Positions 17,199 to 26,003 of a stretch of 64,000 nucleotides of DNA are shown here, piece by piece. Where the stretch lies: contig JAEUWI010000043.1 of NCBI GenBank assembly GCA_016791475.1, forward strand, positions 1 to 64,000. Direction: 5' to 3'. This DNA comes from Candidatus Hydrogenedentota bacterium. GTDB lineage: Bacteria > Hydrogenedentota > Hydrogenedentia > Hydrogenedentales > JAEUWI01. The position numbers were made by a program, and so were the translations under genes. Each line of letters opens with the position of its first letter. The stretch's first letter is position 1. Under the pieces are notes generated by a model. That model was not told the origin of the DNA. It was given only the letters and a program-made list of their open reading frames with translations, and searched no databases.

Positions 17199-17416
17199 AA
17201 TCAGGGGTGGATACCACGGGGTTGAGGAATGGGCTCACGGAATAACGCGGGTCAAAGATTAACCTTGCATCGGGTGCCTCTGTCAAGAGAGAATAGCGCG
17301 CCTTACCAATACTGTTCCCTGCCCCGGCCCCGGCGGTTCGCCGCGGCCCATGTCCGGATTGTCCCGTGCCCGTAGCTAATTTTGTCAATAGTGAACGTTG
17401 AAATTGGGGAGGTTAG

Positions 17417-18646
17417 ATGGAAGCTCGCAAGGAAGCCTGCGATCCCAGGGTGGAACGTTACACGGACTATGTGCAGTCCATGCAGCGCATGCAGTTCGAG
17501 ACACGGGATTTCGGCGGCGCCGATGATCCGCTGGGAAGACTTGGCCGCGCTCTGGTGGAGCTCGCGGCGATCATGGAGCATTGCTACCAGGAGCAGGCGC
17601 ACCTTCTGGAAATAACCGAGCGGGTCAATCAGGGCTATTTCATTGGCGAAGTGATGGACCACATCTACGCGACGTTTCGCCCCGTCATTCCTTATGACCG
17701 GATTGGCTTTGCCCTGCTGGAAGACGACGGGAAGGTGGTACGCGCCCATTGGGCGCGATCCGACGCCCGGAATATACGCCTCAAGAATGGATATGCCCAA
17801 AAGCTCGAAGGTAGTAGTCTGGTGCAGATCCTCCGGGATGGGAAGCCCCGTGTGCTTAACGATCTGGAAGCCCACTATGAGGCCAATCCCCACTCCCACT
17901 CCACCAAGCTGGTGCTCGAAGAGGGTATCCGTTCCAGTCTGACCTGCCCCCTGGTCGCCATGGGGAAGCCGGTGGGCTTTCTATTCTTTTCCAGCCGGGA
18001 AAAGCACACCTACGCGCATGCGCATTTGAACGTCTTCTCCCAGATAGCCAATCAACTCTCGGTGATCGTGGAGAAGAGCCGTCTCTACGAAGACCTCTAT
18101 CAGCTCAACGCGGAGCTGGTGGACGCGCGGAACGCCCTGGAACACCAGGCGACCCATGACGGACTCACGGGCCTTTGGAATCGAAAGGCCATCGAAGAGT
18201 TGCTGGAGATCGAGATCGCCCGCGCAAAGCGCGCCAACCGCTCCGCCATGGCAATCATGATCGATATCGACAACTTCAAGCAGATCAACGACACCTATGG
18301 CCATCCCGTGGGCGATGCGGTGCTGCGCGAGGTCGCCCGGCGCCTCGAAGAGGTAGCCCGGCGCGGCGACATGGTGGGTCGCTACGGCGGCGAAGAGTTC
18401 CTGGTCGTACTCGCGCTGGACCACGTTCAAGGCGCGGAGATCGCGGCGGAACGGTACCGCAACCGGATCGACTCGGTGCCGGTCGATGCGGGTGCCCACC
18501 AGATCGTTGTCACCGTCAGTCTGGGCGTGGGCATCGGTCGCAACGCGGTGGAACTCGACGGCGAACGCCTGTTGAAACTGGCCGACGACGCACTCTACAA
18601 AGCCAAGGAAGCGGGGCGCAACCGGATCGAGGTGGGGCTGTATTAG
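17417..18646 (+). CDS. GAF-GGDEF diguanylate cyclase, paralogue of 11140-12366
   Basis: A 409-residue protein colinear with the cyclase at 11140-12366: the same N-terminal region (MQRMQF..., ERVNQGYFIGEVMDHIY), GAF domain, linker and GGDEF domain. The active site GGEEF is at 324-328, with an intact I-site RRGD five residues before it. The ATG at 17417 follows GGGGAGG. The similarity, including the linker, indicates duplication, and the GAF domains have diverged enough to sense different inputs. Its product, c-di-GMP, should control motility, matrix or development, but no c-di-GMP receptor is recognisable in this window. Confidence 0.92.
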   Translation: MEARKEACDPRVERYTDYVQSMQRMQFETRDFGGADDPLGRLGRALVELAAIMEHCYQEQAHLLEITERVNQGYFIGEVMDHIYATFRPVIPYDRIGFALLEDDGKVVRAHWARSDARNIRLKNGYAQKLEGSSLVQILRDGKPRVLNDLEAHYEANPHSHSTKLVLEEGIRSSLTCPLVAMGKPVGFLFFSSREKHTYAHAHLNVFSQIANQLSVIVEKSRLYEDLYQLNAELVDARNALEHQATHDGLTGLWNRKAIEELLEIEIARAKRANRSAMAIMIDIDNFKQINDTYGHPVGDAVLREVARRLEEVARRGDMVGRYGGEEFLVVLALDHVQGAEIAAERYRNRIDSVPVDAGAHQIVVTVSLGVGIGRNAVELDGERLLKLADDALYKAKEAGRNRIEVGLY

Positions 18647-18687
18647 CACCCCTTCCCGACGTGTTGCCGATTGAGGATTTACTTCGA

Positions 18688-20013
18688 ATGGCCACAGGCT
18701 CGATAACGCGCCGTCAATTTGGCGCCCTGTCCGCAATCCTTGCGCTGCGCGGGGGGATCGCGGCCAACGCGGAAGCGCGCCACCGTCCCGAACTTATCGT
18801 CGATATCGATGTGAATGACGAAGTGTGGCTTCGCCCGGAGCCCATGACCGAAGCGGATGTGGACCGCCTCGTGGGCCAACTTCACCAGAATGGCTGCACG
18901 ACGCTGCTGATTCGCGCGGGATGTCTGGGGCTGCTGCCCTATCGCACGGCGCTTTCGTACCCCATGACGTTCGACGCGAATCACGCCCGGGCCCACCCGT
19001 GCAACGATATACCGGACATGGAGGCCTATATCGCCCAGCGCGTGCCGTGGACCGAGAAGTATGCCGGCGTTATCGAGGCCTTTAATCCGCCGGAAGCTTT
19101 TATTCGCGCGGGTCACGCGCGGGGGATGAAGGTGCTGTGCTGGCTGGATATCTTTGATGATGGATTTCCGGGGTACCGCTCCAAGTTCCTGGAAGAAAAT
19201 CCGCACTGTCAATGGACGGCGAAGGATGGTTCGTATTTTCATGGCCTGACGAGTTATGCCTGGCCAGAGGCGCGCGCCTTCCGCATCACCCAGGCGAGGG
19301 AGCTTCTGGACTGGGGCGCGGATGGCATCCACTGCTCTACGAGCGCCCACAGCCGCCACTTGCACATTCCAAAGAACGAGGATGGCTTTGGTTACGAGGC
19401 GCCGATTGCGGAAGCGTTTCTGGACAGACACGGCGTGGATATTCGCACGGCGCAGGAATTTGATCGAGACGCGTGGCACGATATTAAGGGCGATGCCATG
19501 GCAACGCTGTATCGCGAGTTGGCCGAGCTCTGTCACGGGCGCGAGAAGCTCCTTTGGATTGGCCTGCAACTGGGCCGTCACACGAACTTCGCCGTTGATC
19601 CCCACTTCGGCGCCAGCGTGGCCGCGCGCTATACCAACCACTGGGAAACGCTGGTGGACGAGGACATCGCGGACGCCTTCATCCTCGGCGATTTCGAGAT
19701 TGTAGCGTCCCCGGATCACGAATACTGGTCGCCGAAGAAAGACATTAAGCGTAACGCGGGCGAAGACCTCTACGCCTGGGCGGCGCGGACCTATCAGCCC
19801 CACTGCAAGGACAAGACGAAGCTTTTTCTGTTTTCCGAATGGTTGCCAGGCGAGGCGAAGGGACTCGCCGAGCGCATGCGCTTCTTTGCCGATAAGACGC
19901 GTACCTATGGCTTCGATGGCATTGATGTACACGAAGCGTGGAACTTTGAGGCGGCGGAGGGTAATATGGCGGTGCTGGGTGAGTTTTCCCGGTGGCTGGC
20001 CGGTGAGGCTTGA
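18688..20013 (+). CDS. Tat-exported TIM-barrel protein, glycoside hydrolase-like
   Basis: A 441-residue secreted protein. The N-terminus SITRRQFGALSAILALRGG carries a twin-arginine motif and ends near AANAEA. The mature part reads as a (beta/alpha)8 barrel of the family-10-like glycosidase type: NGCTTLLIRAG, ARGMKVLCWLDIF, ELLDWGADGIHCS, and YGFDGIDVHEAWNFE near the C-terminus. No exact CAZy family is claimed. The ATG at 18688 is the one just before the twin-arginine segment; the frame is open for 171 codons further upstream, inside the cyclase gene. The protein probably acts on a polysaccharide or glycoside outside the cytoplasm. Confidence 0.7.
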   Translation: MATGSITRRQFGALSAILALRGGIAANAEARHRPELIVDIDVNDEVWLRPEPMTEADVDRLVGQLHQNGCTTLLIRAGCLGLLPYRTALSYPMTFDANHARAHPCNDIPDMEAYIAQRVPWTEKYAGVIEAFNPPEAFIRAGHARGMKVLCWLDIFDDGFPGYRSKFLEENPHCQWTAKDGSYFHGLTSYAWPEARAFRITQARELLDWGADGIHCSTSAHSRHLHIPKNEDGFGYEAPIAEAFLDRHGVDIRTAQEFDRDAWHDIKGDAMATLYRELAELCHGREKLLWIGLQLGRHTNFAVDPHFGASVAARYTNHWETLVDEDIADAFILGDFEIVASPDHEYWSPKKDIKRNAGEDLYAWAARTYQPHCKDKTKLFLFSEWLPGEAKGLAERMRFFADKTRTYGFDGIDVHEAWNFEAAEGNMAVLGEFSRWLAGEA

Positions 20014-20039
20014 ACTTGCCGTCTCCGCACACGGGATAC

Positions 20040-20350
20040 CATAGGGACTGACGCGCGCACGTCCACTGAGAGCGAGCGGCGCCCGCTCAGAACTTCTGGC
20101 ACACCCGGAATCCGTTGAGACACTCCAGGGCGCGTGGCTGTCCCGTCGGCAGCGAAGCAGAGGTGATACGCCAATGGCGTAACCAGTCCACGACACTGAC
20201 CCCGGATACGACTGTTTTGATTGTGTCGAGTATGCCTGGGCCGCGACGGGACAGCCACGGACCTTGACGACAAGGATGCTCGGTCACGGCACCATAGATT
20301 TGCTGGACAGGTGCGCGATCCTGGTTCGCTGGTCCGTGTCAGTCCCTATG
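20040..20350. repeat. 311-bp structured element with nested inverted repeats
   Basis: The gap between two plus-strand genes is framed by a perfect 13-bp inverted repeat, catagggactgac (20040-20052) and gtcagtccctatg (20338-20350). Inside lies a second perfect 16-bp pair, cgtggctgtcccgtcg (20133-20148) and cgacgggacagccacg (20244-20259), and inside that a 15-bp palindrome tacgcca-a-tggcgta (about 20166-20180). A further small hairpin (ctgag...ctcag) lies near 20066-20090. A 66-codon open frame on the minus strand (20087-20287) has no recognisable domain. It may be a MITE-like insertion or a structured RNA; no target-site duplication is visible. Confidence 0.6.
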
Positions 20351-20391
20351 CGAGCCTGCAAATCGTAGCTTGAACTAATGGAACAAGACTC

Positions 20392-21750
20392 ATGACGCAG
20401 ATTCTGAATCGGATCGCCCTGGTCACTATCTTTGCCTCCTCTGGCCTGGGTCAGAATGTGCCCGCAGAAGAAAAAGCCTTCGCGCTGTTTGATGTCGTGG
20501 ACAATGGCCTGGCTGATCCCGCCGTGCCCGAGATTGCGCCGTGGAGAACGATCACGCTGGATCCCGAGTATGGCGGGCAGTGGGTCGTTGCGGGGGATGT
20601 AGACGGGGATGGCGCGGTGGAGATTGTCAGCGCGGAGAACTTCAACGAGGTCGATACCCATTACACGAGCGCCCTCGCCGTGCAGCGCCTGGATGGCACT
20701 GTCGTGTGGCGCTGGGGCAACCCTTCGATCGGACGGAAGAACTGGCACCACGACGTGGCCTGCCAGATCGTGGACTGGGATGGCGATGGGAAAAACGAGG
20801 TGGTGGTGAGCGATGAAACGGCCATTGTGGAGCTGGACGGTGCGACAGGCATGGAGAAGCGGCGCATCCCCATTGAGAAAGGGGCGGCGGACTGCCTGGT
20901 CTTCTGCGACTTGAGCGGCAAGGGACGACCTACCGATGTGCTGGCCAAAGATCGCTACGAGAACATCTGGGCCTACAACTACGCCGGCGAAATGCTCTGG
21001 CACGTGAATCGGCCCGGCGGCTACCGCACCGCCCACCAGCCCCGGCCCATGGATATCGACGGGGATGGCCGGGACGAACTCATGGCCGGGTTCGCCATGC
21101 TCAATCACGACGGAACGGTGCGCTGGATCTTTGAATCGAAGGCGACCGATCTCAGCCAGGGCCACCTGGACTGTGCCCGGGTGCTGAACGCGTCAGACAA
21201 GCTTGACGATGTGCGGATTGCCCTTACCTGTTGCGGGGCGAACAACATCGCCGTGGTCGATGGTCACGGCAAGGCCATCTGGGAACATGCCGGGCATCAC
21301 TTTGAGTCGATTCAGTTGGCCGACATCGTGCCCGAGCATCCGGGACTGGAAATACTGGCCGACATCGATCACCGTCCACGCGGCGAAGGGCCGCTCTGGG
21401 TCTTTGGGGGTGACGGTGCGCGACTCGGCCAGGTCATGACGCCCTATGGCCGCCATCACCGCGTGGTGGACTGGACGGGCGACGGCTATGCCGAATTTTT
21501 GAACGGAGACAATCAGGCCCTCTATACTGGGACGGGGAAGCGTATCGGCACTTTCCTTATCCCCGGTTCTCAGGCGGGTGTTGAACGCCCCTTCGAAATG
21601 AGCATATTGAGCGGTGATTGCGACGGGGATGGACGGCAGGACGTGCTCCTCATCACGCTGGACGCGGTTTACCTCTACCGCAACGAGCGCGGCGCCCTTC
21701 CCCAGGTTCCCGTGGCTGCGGGCACCGGATTGAACGTCACGCTCTATTAG
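20392..21750 (+). CDS. Secreted FG-GAP/VCBS-repeat protein
   Basis: A 452-residue exported protein. The N-terminus (MTQILNRIALVTIFASSGLG) is a signal peptide. The mature part is a beta-propeller with several calcium-binding loops of the type DxDxDG: DVDGDGAVEI, DWDGDGKNEV, DIDGDGRDEL and DCDGDGRQDV. These occur in FG-GAP/VCBS proteins and in the propeller of rhamnogalacturonan lyases (family 11). It may bind or cleave polysaccharide, or only serve in adhesion; catalytic residues cannot be assigned by eye. The leader before it contains the structured element at 20040-20350. Confidence 0.75.
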   Translation: MTQILNRIALVTIFASSGLGQNVPAEEKAFALFDVVDNGLADPAVPEIAPWRTITLDPEYGGQWVVAGDVDGDGAVEIVSAENFNEVDTHYTSALAVQRLDGTVVWRWGNPSIGRKNWHHDVACQIVDWDGDGKNEVVVSDETAIVELDGATGMEKRRIPIEKGAADCLVFCDLSGKGRPTDVLAKDRYENIWAYNYAGEMLWHVNRPGGYRTAHQPRPMDIDGDGRDELMAGFAMLNHDGTVRWIFESKATDLSQGHLDCARVLNASDKLDDVRIALTCCGANNIAVVDGHGKAIWEHAGHHFESIQLADIVPEHPGLEILADIDHRPRGEGPLWVFGGDGARLGQVMTPYGRHHRVVDWTGDGYAEFLNGDNQALYTGTGKRIGTFLIPGSQAGVERPFEMSILSGDCDGDGRQDVLLITLDAVYLYRNERGALPQVPVAAGTGLNVTLY

Positions 21751-21872
21751 TCCGCAGGACAGCGGCTTACTCGCGACGCGATCATCCCGACGGGCCGCCC
21801 GGGCCATCGTGCGGAGCGCCGCGCAGGATGGGTTGTTCGTCCGCAGGCGCCGGATTACAGGAGTCGCCCCGA

Positions 21873-23897
21873 ATGGACCAACCTTCACTCACCCTGCTCA
21901 TCACGGGACTGCTCGTTTTTGCGAGTATTGTTGCCAGTCGTGTATCGGATCGGCTGGGTCTTCCGGCCCTCGTGGTGTTTCTGTGCATTGGCATGCTGGC
22001 CGGCTCGGACGGGCCCGGCGGCATTCACTTCGACAATGCGCAACTGGCCAACTTCGTCGGTACTATCGCGCTCGCGTTTATTCTGTTCTCGGGTGGCCTC
22101 GACACCAACTGGCGGCTGATCCGGCCCGTGCTTGGGCGGGGCATGGTCCTTTCCACGCTGGGGGTCATGGTCACCGCGCTGCTGGTGGGGCTCTTTGCGT
22201 GGCTGGCCCTGGGCTTTTCTCTGCCCGCTGGACTCCTGATGGGGGCGATTATCTCCTCTACAGATGCCGCGGCCGTATTCTCCGTCTTGCGCGGCAATGG
22301 CGTTGGGCTCAAGGGGAATCTGAAGCCCCTGCTGGAGTTTGAATCGGGCAGCAACGATCCGATGGCCATATTCCTGACCCTGGGGATGACGCAGATCCTC
22401 ATGGTTCCCGACTTCTCGTGGACGAGCCTGCTGCCCGCTTTCGCCCTCAACATGGTGCTGGGTGTGGGTGTGGGGGTCGTGACTGGACGCTTAGCCGCAG
22501 TGGTGTTGAATCGAATCCGCATGGATTTTGAAGGGCTCTACCCCGTACTCAGCATGAGTCTGGTGCTGCTGACTTTCGGTGCGGCGGAATTCGTGAAAGG
22601 CAACGGATTCCTCGCGGTTTATGTCTGCGGGATCATCCTTAACGGCAGCGACTTTGCCCACAAACGCTACGTGGTCAAATTCCACGACGGGCTCGCGTGG
22701 CTGATGCAGATCGGCATGTTCCTGGTCCTCGGATTGCTGGTATTTCCGTCCCACTTACCGGGTGTGATCCTCACGGCCCTCGGGACTTCGGCCTTCCTCA
22801 TGCTCGTGGCCCGGCCCGTCGCCGTCGCGGTGGGACTCTGGGGCAGCGGATTTTCGCGGGAAGAGCGCGTGCTGGTGGCCTGGACGGGGCTGCGCGGCGC
22901 GGTGCCCATCGTTCTCGCCACTTTTCCGCTCATGGCGGGCTATGAACACTCCATGCTGATCTTCAATGTGGTCTTTTTCATCGTACTCACGTCGGTGCTG
23001 ATCCAGGGGACACTGCTCATGCCCGTTGCACGTTTCCTGAAGGTGGACGAGCCTTTGGCGTCTCGACCGGCCTTTTCGCTGGCGATCGAACGGCATGGCC
23101 AGGCCCAGGGCAACACGCGCGAAGTCGAGATACTGCCCAATATGGCCGCCGTAGGCCGCACCGTGGCCGATCTGGGCGTGCCGGCCGAAGTGCTGATCCT
23201 GCTCATCGGCCGCGGCGAGGGTTTCGTGGTGCCCCGAGGTCAGACCCGCATCGAGCCCTACGACACCCTGCTCATGCTGGGCGATGAAGACAAGCTGAAA
23301 GAGGCCAATGCCATCATTCTGTCGCCGCCCGCCGTTCCGAAACCCGTAAAAACGCCGACGGATCCCCTGGCGGCCCTGCCCTATACGACCAACGAAAAGT
23401 ATCTCTCGAAGCAGGTCGTGCTGGTGGGTTACGGGCGCGTGGGGCGGCGCATCGCCGAGCAACTCGCACAAAAGGGTATTCCCTACGTGGTGACCGATCA
23501 GAACCGGGAGATCATTGAGCAACTGCGCGAATCGGGCGTGCCCGCCGTCGTGGGCGACGCCTCGGACGACATCGTGCTTGCGCAGGCCCACATCGCCAAA
23601 GCCGCCATGCTGATTGTGGCGACCCCCGACACGATGAAAGTTCGCAAGATGGTGGACACGGCCCGTAAGATCAATCCCGGCATTGATGTGGTCATCCGCA
23701 CCCACAGCGAGATGGAGGCGAAATTGCTGGAGCAGGAGGAGACGGGCAAGATTTTCCTGGGCGAGCGGGAACTGGCGAACAGTATTTCCGCGTATGTGCT
23801 GGAACGGCTGCGGACGCCCGCCGAGAGTGTGGACAGCGTGGACGGAGCTGACGGAGTAGATGCAGCGGACGCACACGTGCCAATTCGTAATTCCTAA
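21873..23897 (+). CDS. K+/H+ antiporter, NhaP2/CvrA-like, with RCK domains
   Basis: A 674-residue inner-membrane antiporter of the CPA1/CPA2 type. About twelve membrane spans occupy residues 1-390, with ISSTDAAAVFSVLRG and EFESGSNDPMAIFL as the ion-site motifs. A TrkA_C domain follows (ILPNMAAVGRTVADLG), then a TrkA_N/RCK NAD-binding domain (VVLVGYGRVGRRIAEQLAQKG). These proteins exchange cytoplasmic K+ or Na+ for protons and are gated by nucleotides at the RCK domain. The ATG at 21873 has AGGAG nine bases upstream; the frame is open upstream into the previous gene. The last ~20 residues (SVDSVDGADGVDAADA) are low complexity and come from a repetitive gacggagctgacg DNA segment. Confidence 0.88.
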   Translation: MDQPSLTLLITGLLVFASIVASRVSDRLGLPALVVFLCIGMLAGSDGPGGIHFDNAQLANFVGTIALAFILFSGGLDTNWRLIRPVLGRGMVLSTLGVMVTALLVGLFAWLALGFSLPAGLLMGAIISSTDAAAVFSVLRGNGVGLKGNLKPLLEFESGSNDPMAIFLTLGMTQILMVPDFSWTSLLPAFALNMVLGVGVGVVTGRLAAVVLNRIRMDFEGLYPVLSMSLVLLTFGAAEFVKGNGFLAVYVCGIILNGSDFAHKRYVVKFHDGLAWLMQIGMFLVLGLLVFPSHLPGVILTALGTSAFLMLVARPVAVAVGLWGSGFSREERVLVAWTGLRGAVPIVLATFPLMAGYEHSMLIFNVVFFIVLTSVLIQGTLLMPVARFLKVDEPLASRPAFSLAIERHGQAQGNTREVEILPNMAAVGRTVADLGVPAEVLILLIGRGEGFVVPRGQTRIEPYDTLLMLGDEDKLKEANAIILSPPAVPKPVKTPTDPLAALPYTTNEKYLSKQVVLVGYGRVGRRIAEQLAQKGIPYVVTDQNREIIEQLRESGVPAVVGDASDDIVLAQAHIAKAAMLIVATPDTMKVRKMVDTARKINPGIDVVIRTHSEMEAKLLEQEETGKIFLGERELANSISAYVLERLRTPAESVDSVDGADGVDAADAHVPIRNS

Positions 23898-23915
23898 TTC
23901 TTAATTCATAATTCT
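23888..23915. repeat. AT-rich heptamer tandem repeat TAATTCN
   Basis: Four consecutive copies of TAATTC plus one variable base, with degenerate copies on both sides (aattcg before, ctattca after). The array crosses the stop codon of the antiporter and fills the 38-bp gap before the acyl-CoA dehydrogenase. Its low G+C content is striking in this GC-rich DNA. Confidence 0.8.
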
Positions 23916-23935
23916 CTATTCACCGGAGTCCTTCG

Positions 23936-25744
23936 ATGGCCGACATTTATTTCAGCATGCGCAATGTACAGTTTGTCCTTTACGAAGTCATGGAGGCCGA
24001 AGGTCTCTGCGCGTTGCCGCGCTTTGAGGAGCATTCGCGCGAGATCTTCGATATGGTGCTGGAGACCGGTAAGAAGCTTTGCGATGGCACGCTCTACCCT
24101 GCGCTGAAGGAGATGGATCAAATCGCGCCCGAGTTCAAAGATGGCCGGGTGACCGTTTCGCCCGTGGTGCGCGCGTTGATGCGGGAATGCGGGGAAGGTG
24201 GCTGGATTGGGGCCCATGCGGACTTCGAGCAGGGCGGCCAGCAACTGCCGGATACGGTGCTGGCGGCGCTGCGCTTCATGTTTTCCGCGTCGAACTACTC
24301 CGCAAGCGTCTATCCGTTCCTGAGCTCGGGTGCGGCCCAGTTGATCTTGTCTTTCGGTTCCCCCGAGCTCGCGGACACCTTTGTGCCGCCGATATTCGAA
24401 GGGCGCTGGCAGGGCACGATGGCCATGACCGAGCCCCACGCGGGCAGTTCGCTGGCCGACCTCCAGACGACGGCACGACGAACGGCGGAAGACTATTTCC
24501 TTCTCACGGGGCAGAAGATCTTCATTTCCTGTGGCGAACATGACGGCGTGGACAATATTGTTCACCTGATGCTGGCGCGCATCGAGGGGGCGCCCGCGGG
24601 TGTAAAAGGCATCTCCCTGTTTGTGGTGCCCAAGTTGCGTCCGGATGGGCAGGGCGGACTGGTCCCGAACGACGTAGTCTGCACGGGGATCTTCCACAAG
24701 CTCGGCTACCGGGGCTCCCCCATCACCCAATTGGAAATGGGCGAACATGGCGACTGCCGCGCCTGGCTCGTGGGCGAAGAACACCAGGGCCTGCGCTACA
24801 TGTTTCAGATGATGAACGAGGCGCGGGTTGGCGTGGGCATGGGTGCAACGGCCATCGCGACCGCCGCGTACTACGCGTCACTGAAGTACTCGATGGAACG
24901 ATGCCAAGGGCGCCCGATTGCGGGGAAAGACCTGAGCGCGCCGCAGGTGCCGATCATTGAGCATGCCGACGTGAGGCGCATGCTGCTCTTCCAGCGCTCG
25001 ATTGTTGAAGGCTCTCTCTCGCTGATCGTTTACTGCTCCAAGTTGATCGATCTGATCCACGCCGGTCCTGTGGAGGAACGGGAGGGGCACGAACTACTCC
25101 TGGATTTCCTCACGCCCATTGCCAAGACCTATCCCTCGGAGATGGGTATTCTATCGGCCAGCGCGGGGCTTCAGTGCCTCGGCGGCTATGGCTATTGCGA
25201 CGAGTTTCCGCTGGAGCAGTATTACCGGGACGCACGCATCCATCCGATCCACGAAGGCACCACGGGCATCCAGGGGCTGGACCTGCTGGGCCGCAAGGTG
25301 ACGATGCGAAATGGAGTGGCCTATCGCGCGTTTATCGCGGCGGTGGAGGGTGCGCTGGCCGATGCGGAGGACGTGGAGGTGCTCGGGGAGGCCTGCGCGG
25401 CCCTGCGCGACGCGGTGGCTTTGTTGAACGAGGTAACGGAGGCGCTGCTGAAGGTCGCCGCGTCCGGCGAGACGGAGGCTTTTCTCGCGGATGCCACGCT
25501 CTATCTGGAGTTGACGTCGCTGGTGGCCATTGGCTGGCATTGGATACTCCAGGGAACGGTGGCGGAACGCGCCCTGGCCGCCGCGCCGGATTCACCGGAC
25601 CGCCATTTCTACCTCGGCAAGCGAGACACGTGCACGTATTTCATGCGCTATGAATTGCCGAAGATGCATGGGCTCGCGGCACGGTTGAAGCAGTGCGATG
25701 GCTTCACAGCGCGGGTGGATGTGCGGAATTTTGAGGGCGCGTAG
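23936..25744 (+). CDS. Acyl-CoA dehydrogenase, long DmdC/FadE5-like type
   Basis: A 602-residue flavoenzyme of the long acyl-CoA dehydrogenase class with an extra C-terminal domain. Visible elements are the family signature MAMTEPHAGSSLADLQT, the FAD/substrate segment KIFISCGEHD, MMNEARVGVGMGATAIATAAY, and the C-terminal signature QCLGGYGYCDEFPLEQYYRD followed by RIHPIHEGTTGIQGLDLL, where E440 is the likely catalytic base. It catalyses alpha,beta-dehydrogenation of an acyl-CoA thioester and passes electrons to ETF. The closest recalled groups are 3-methylmercaptopropionyl-CoA dehydrogenase (DmdC) and FadE5-like enzymes; substrate cannot be decided. It stands alone, without other beta-oxidation genes nearby. 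Confidence 0.88.
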   Translation: MADIYFSMRNVQFVLYEVMEAEGLCALPRFEEHSREIFDMVLETGKKLCDGTLYPALKEMDQIAPEFKDGRVTVSPVVRALMRECGEGGWIGAHADFEQGGQQLPDTVLAALRFMFSASNYSASVYPFLSSGAAQLILSFGSPELADTFVPPIFEGRWQGTMAMTEPHAGSSLADLQTTARRTAEDYFLLTGQKIFISCGEHDGVDNIVHLMLARIEGAPAGVKGISLFVVPKLRPDGQGGLVPNDVVCTGIFHKLGYRGSPITQLEMGEHGDCRAWLVGEEHQGLRYMFQMMNEARVGVGMGATAIATAAYYASLKYSMERCQGRPIAGKDLSAPQVPIIEHADVRRMLLFQRSIVEGSLSLIVYCSKLIDLIHAGPVEEREGHELLLDFLTPIAKTYPSEMGILSASAGLQCLGGYGYCDEFPLEQYYRDARIHPIHEGTTGIQGLDLLGRKVTMRNGVAYRAFIAAVEGALADAEDVEVLGEACAALRDAVALLNEVTEALLKVAASGETEAFLADATLYLELTSLVAIGWHWILQGTVAERALAAAPDSPDRHFYLGKRDTCTYFMRYELPKMHGLAARLKQCDGFTARVDVRNFEGA

Positions 25745-25752
25745 AAATGGGT

Positions 25753-25784
25753 TCCCACAGATCCACACAGATCTGCACAGATAA
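25753..25784. repeat. CACAGAT-type repeat, solitary copy
   Basis: ttcccacagatccacacaga followed by tctgcacagat belongs to the same family as the paired copies at 37.7, 38.4-38.6 and 60.2-60.3 kb. No inverted partner is close by. About 70 bp further right is a different pair of the same general style: gaccacgaagcgcacgaagg (from 25856) and, inverted and less exact, ctccgcgtctccgtggtcca (25973-25992). Confidence 0.75.
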
Positions 25785-26003
25785 TTTGGTTACATTCCGA
25801 TACACAACGTTGTCGTTGATTGTTCGGAACTTACGTGCTCGTCCCATTCAACGCTGACCACGAAGCGCACGAAGGCACGGAGAAGAGATACAAGATAGTG
25901 AAATTGGAAAGACCTCTTTCGAACGTGTGCGGTATCCTGCCTCAGCACGGGTACTTTTGTACTCCTCTTTTTCTCCGCGTCTCCGTGGTCCACCCTTTTC
26001 TGG

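Noticed and set aside
20087-20287. 66-codon minus-strand open frame inside the 311-bp element
   Set aside because: No recognisable domain, no good ribosome-binding site seen, and the DNA is explained by inverted repeats; kept only as part of the element.
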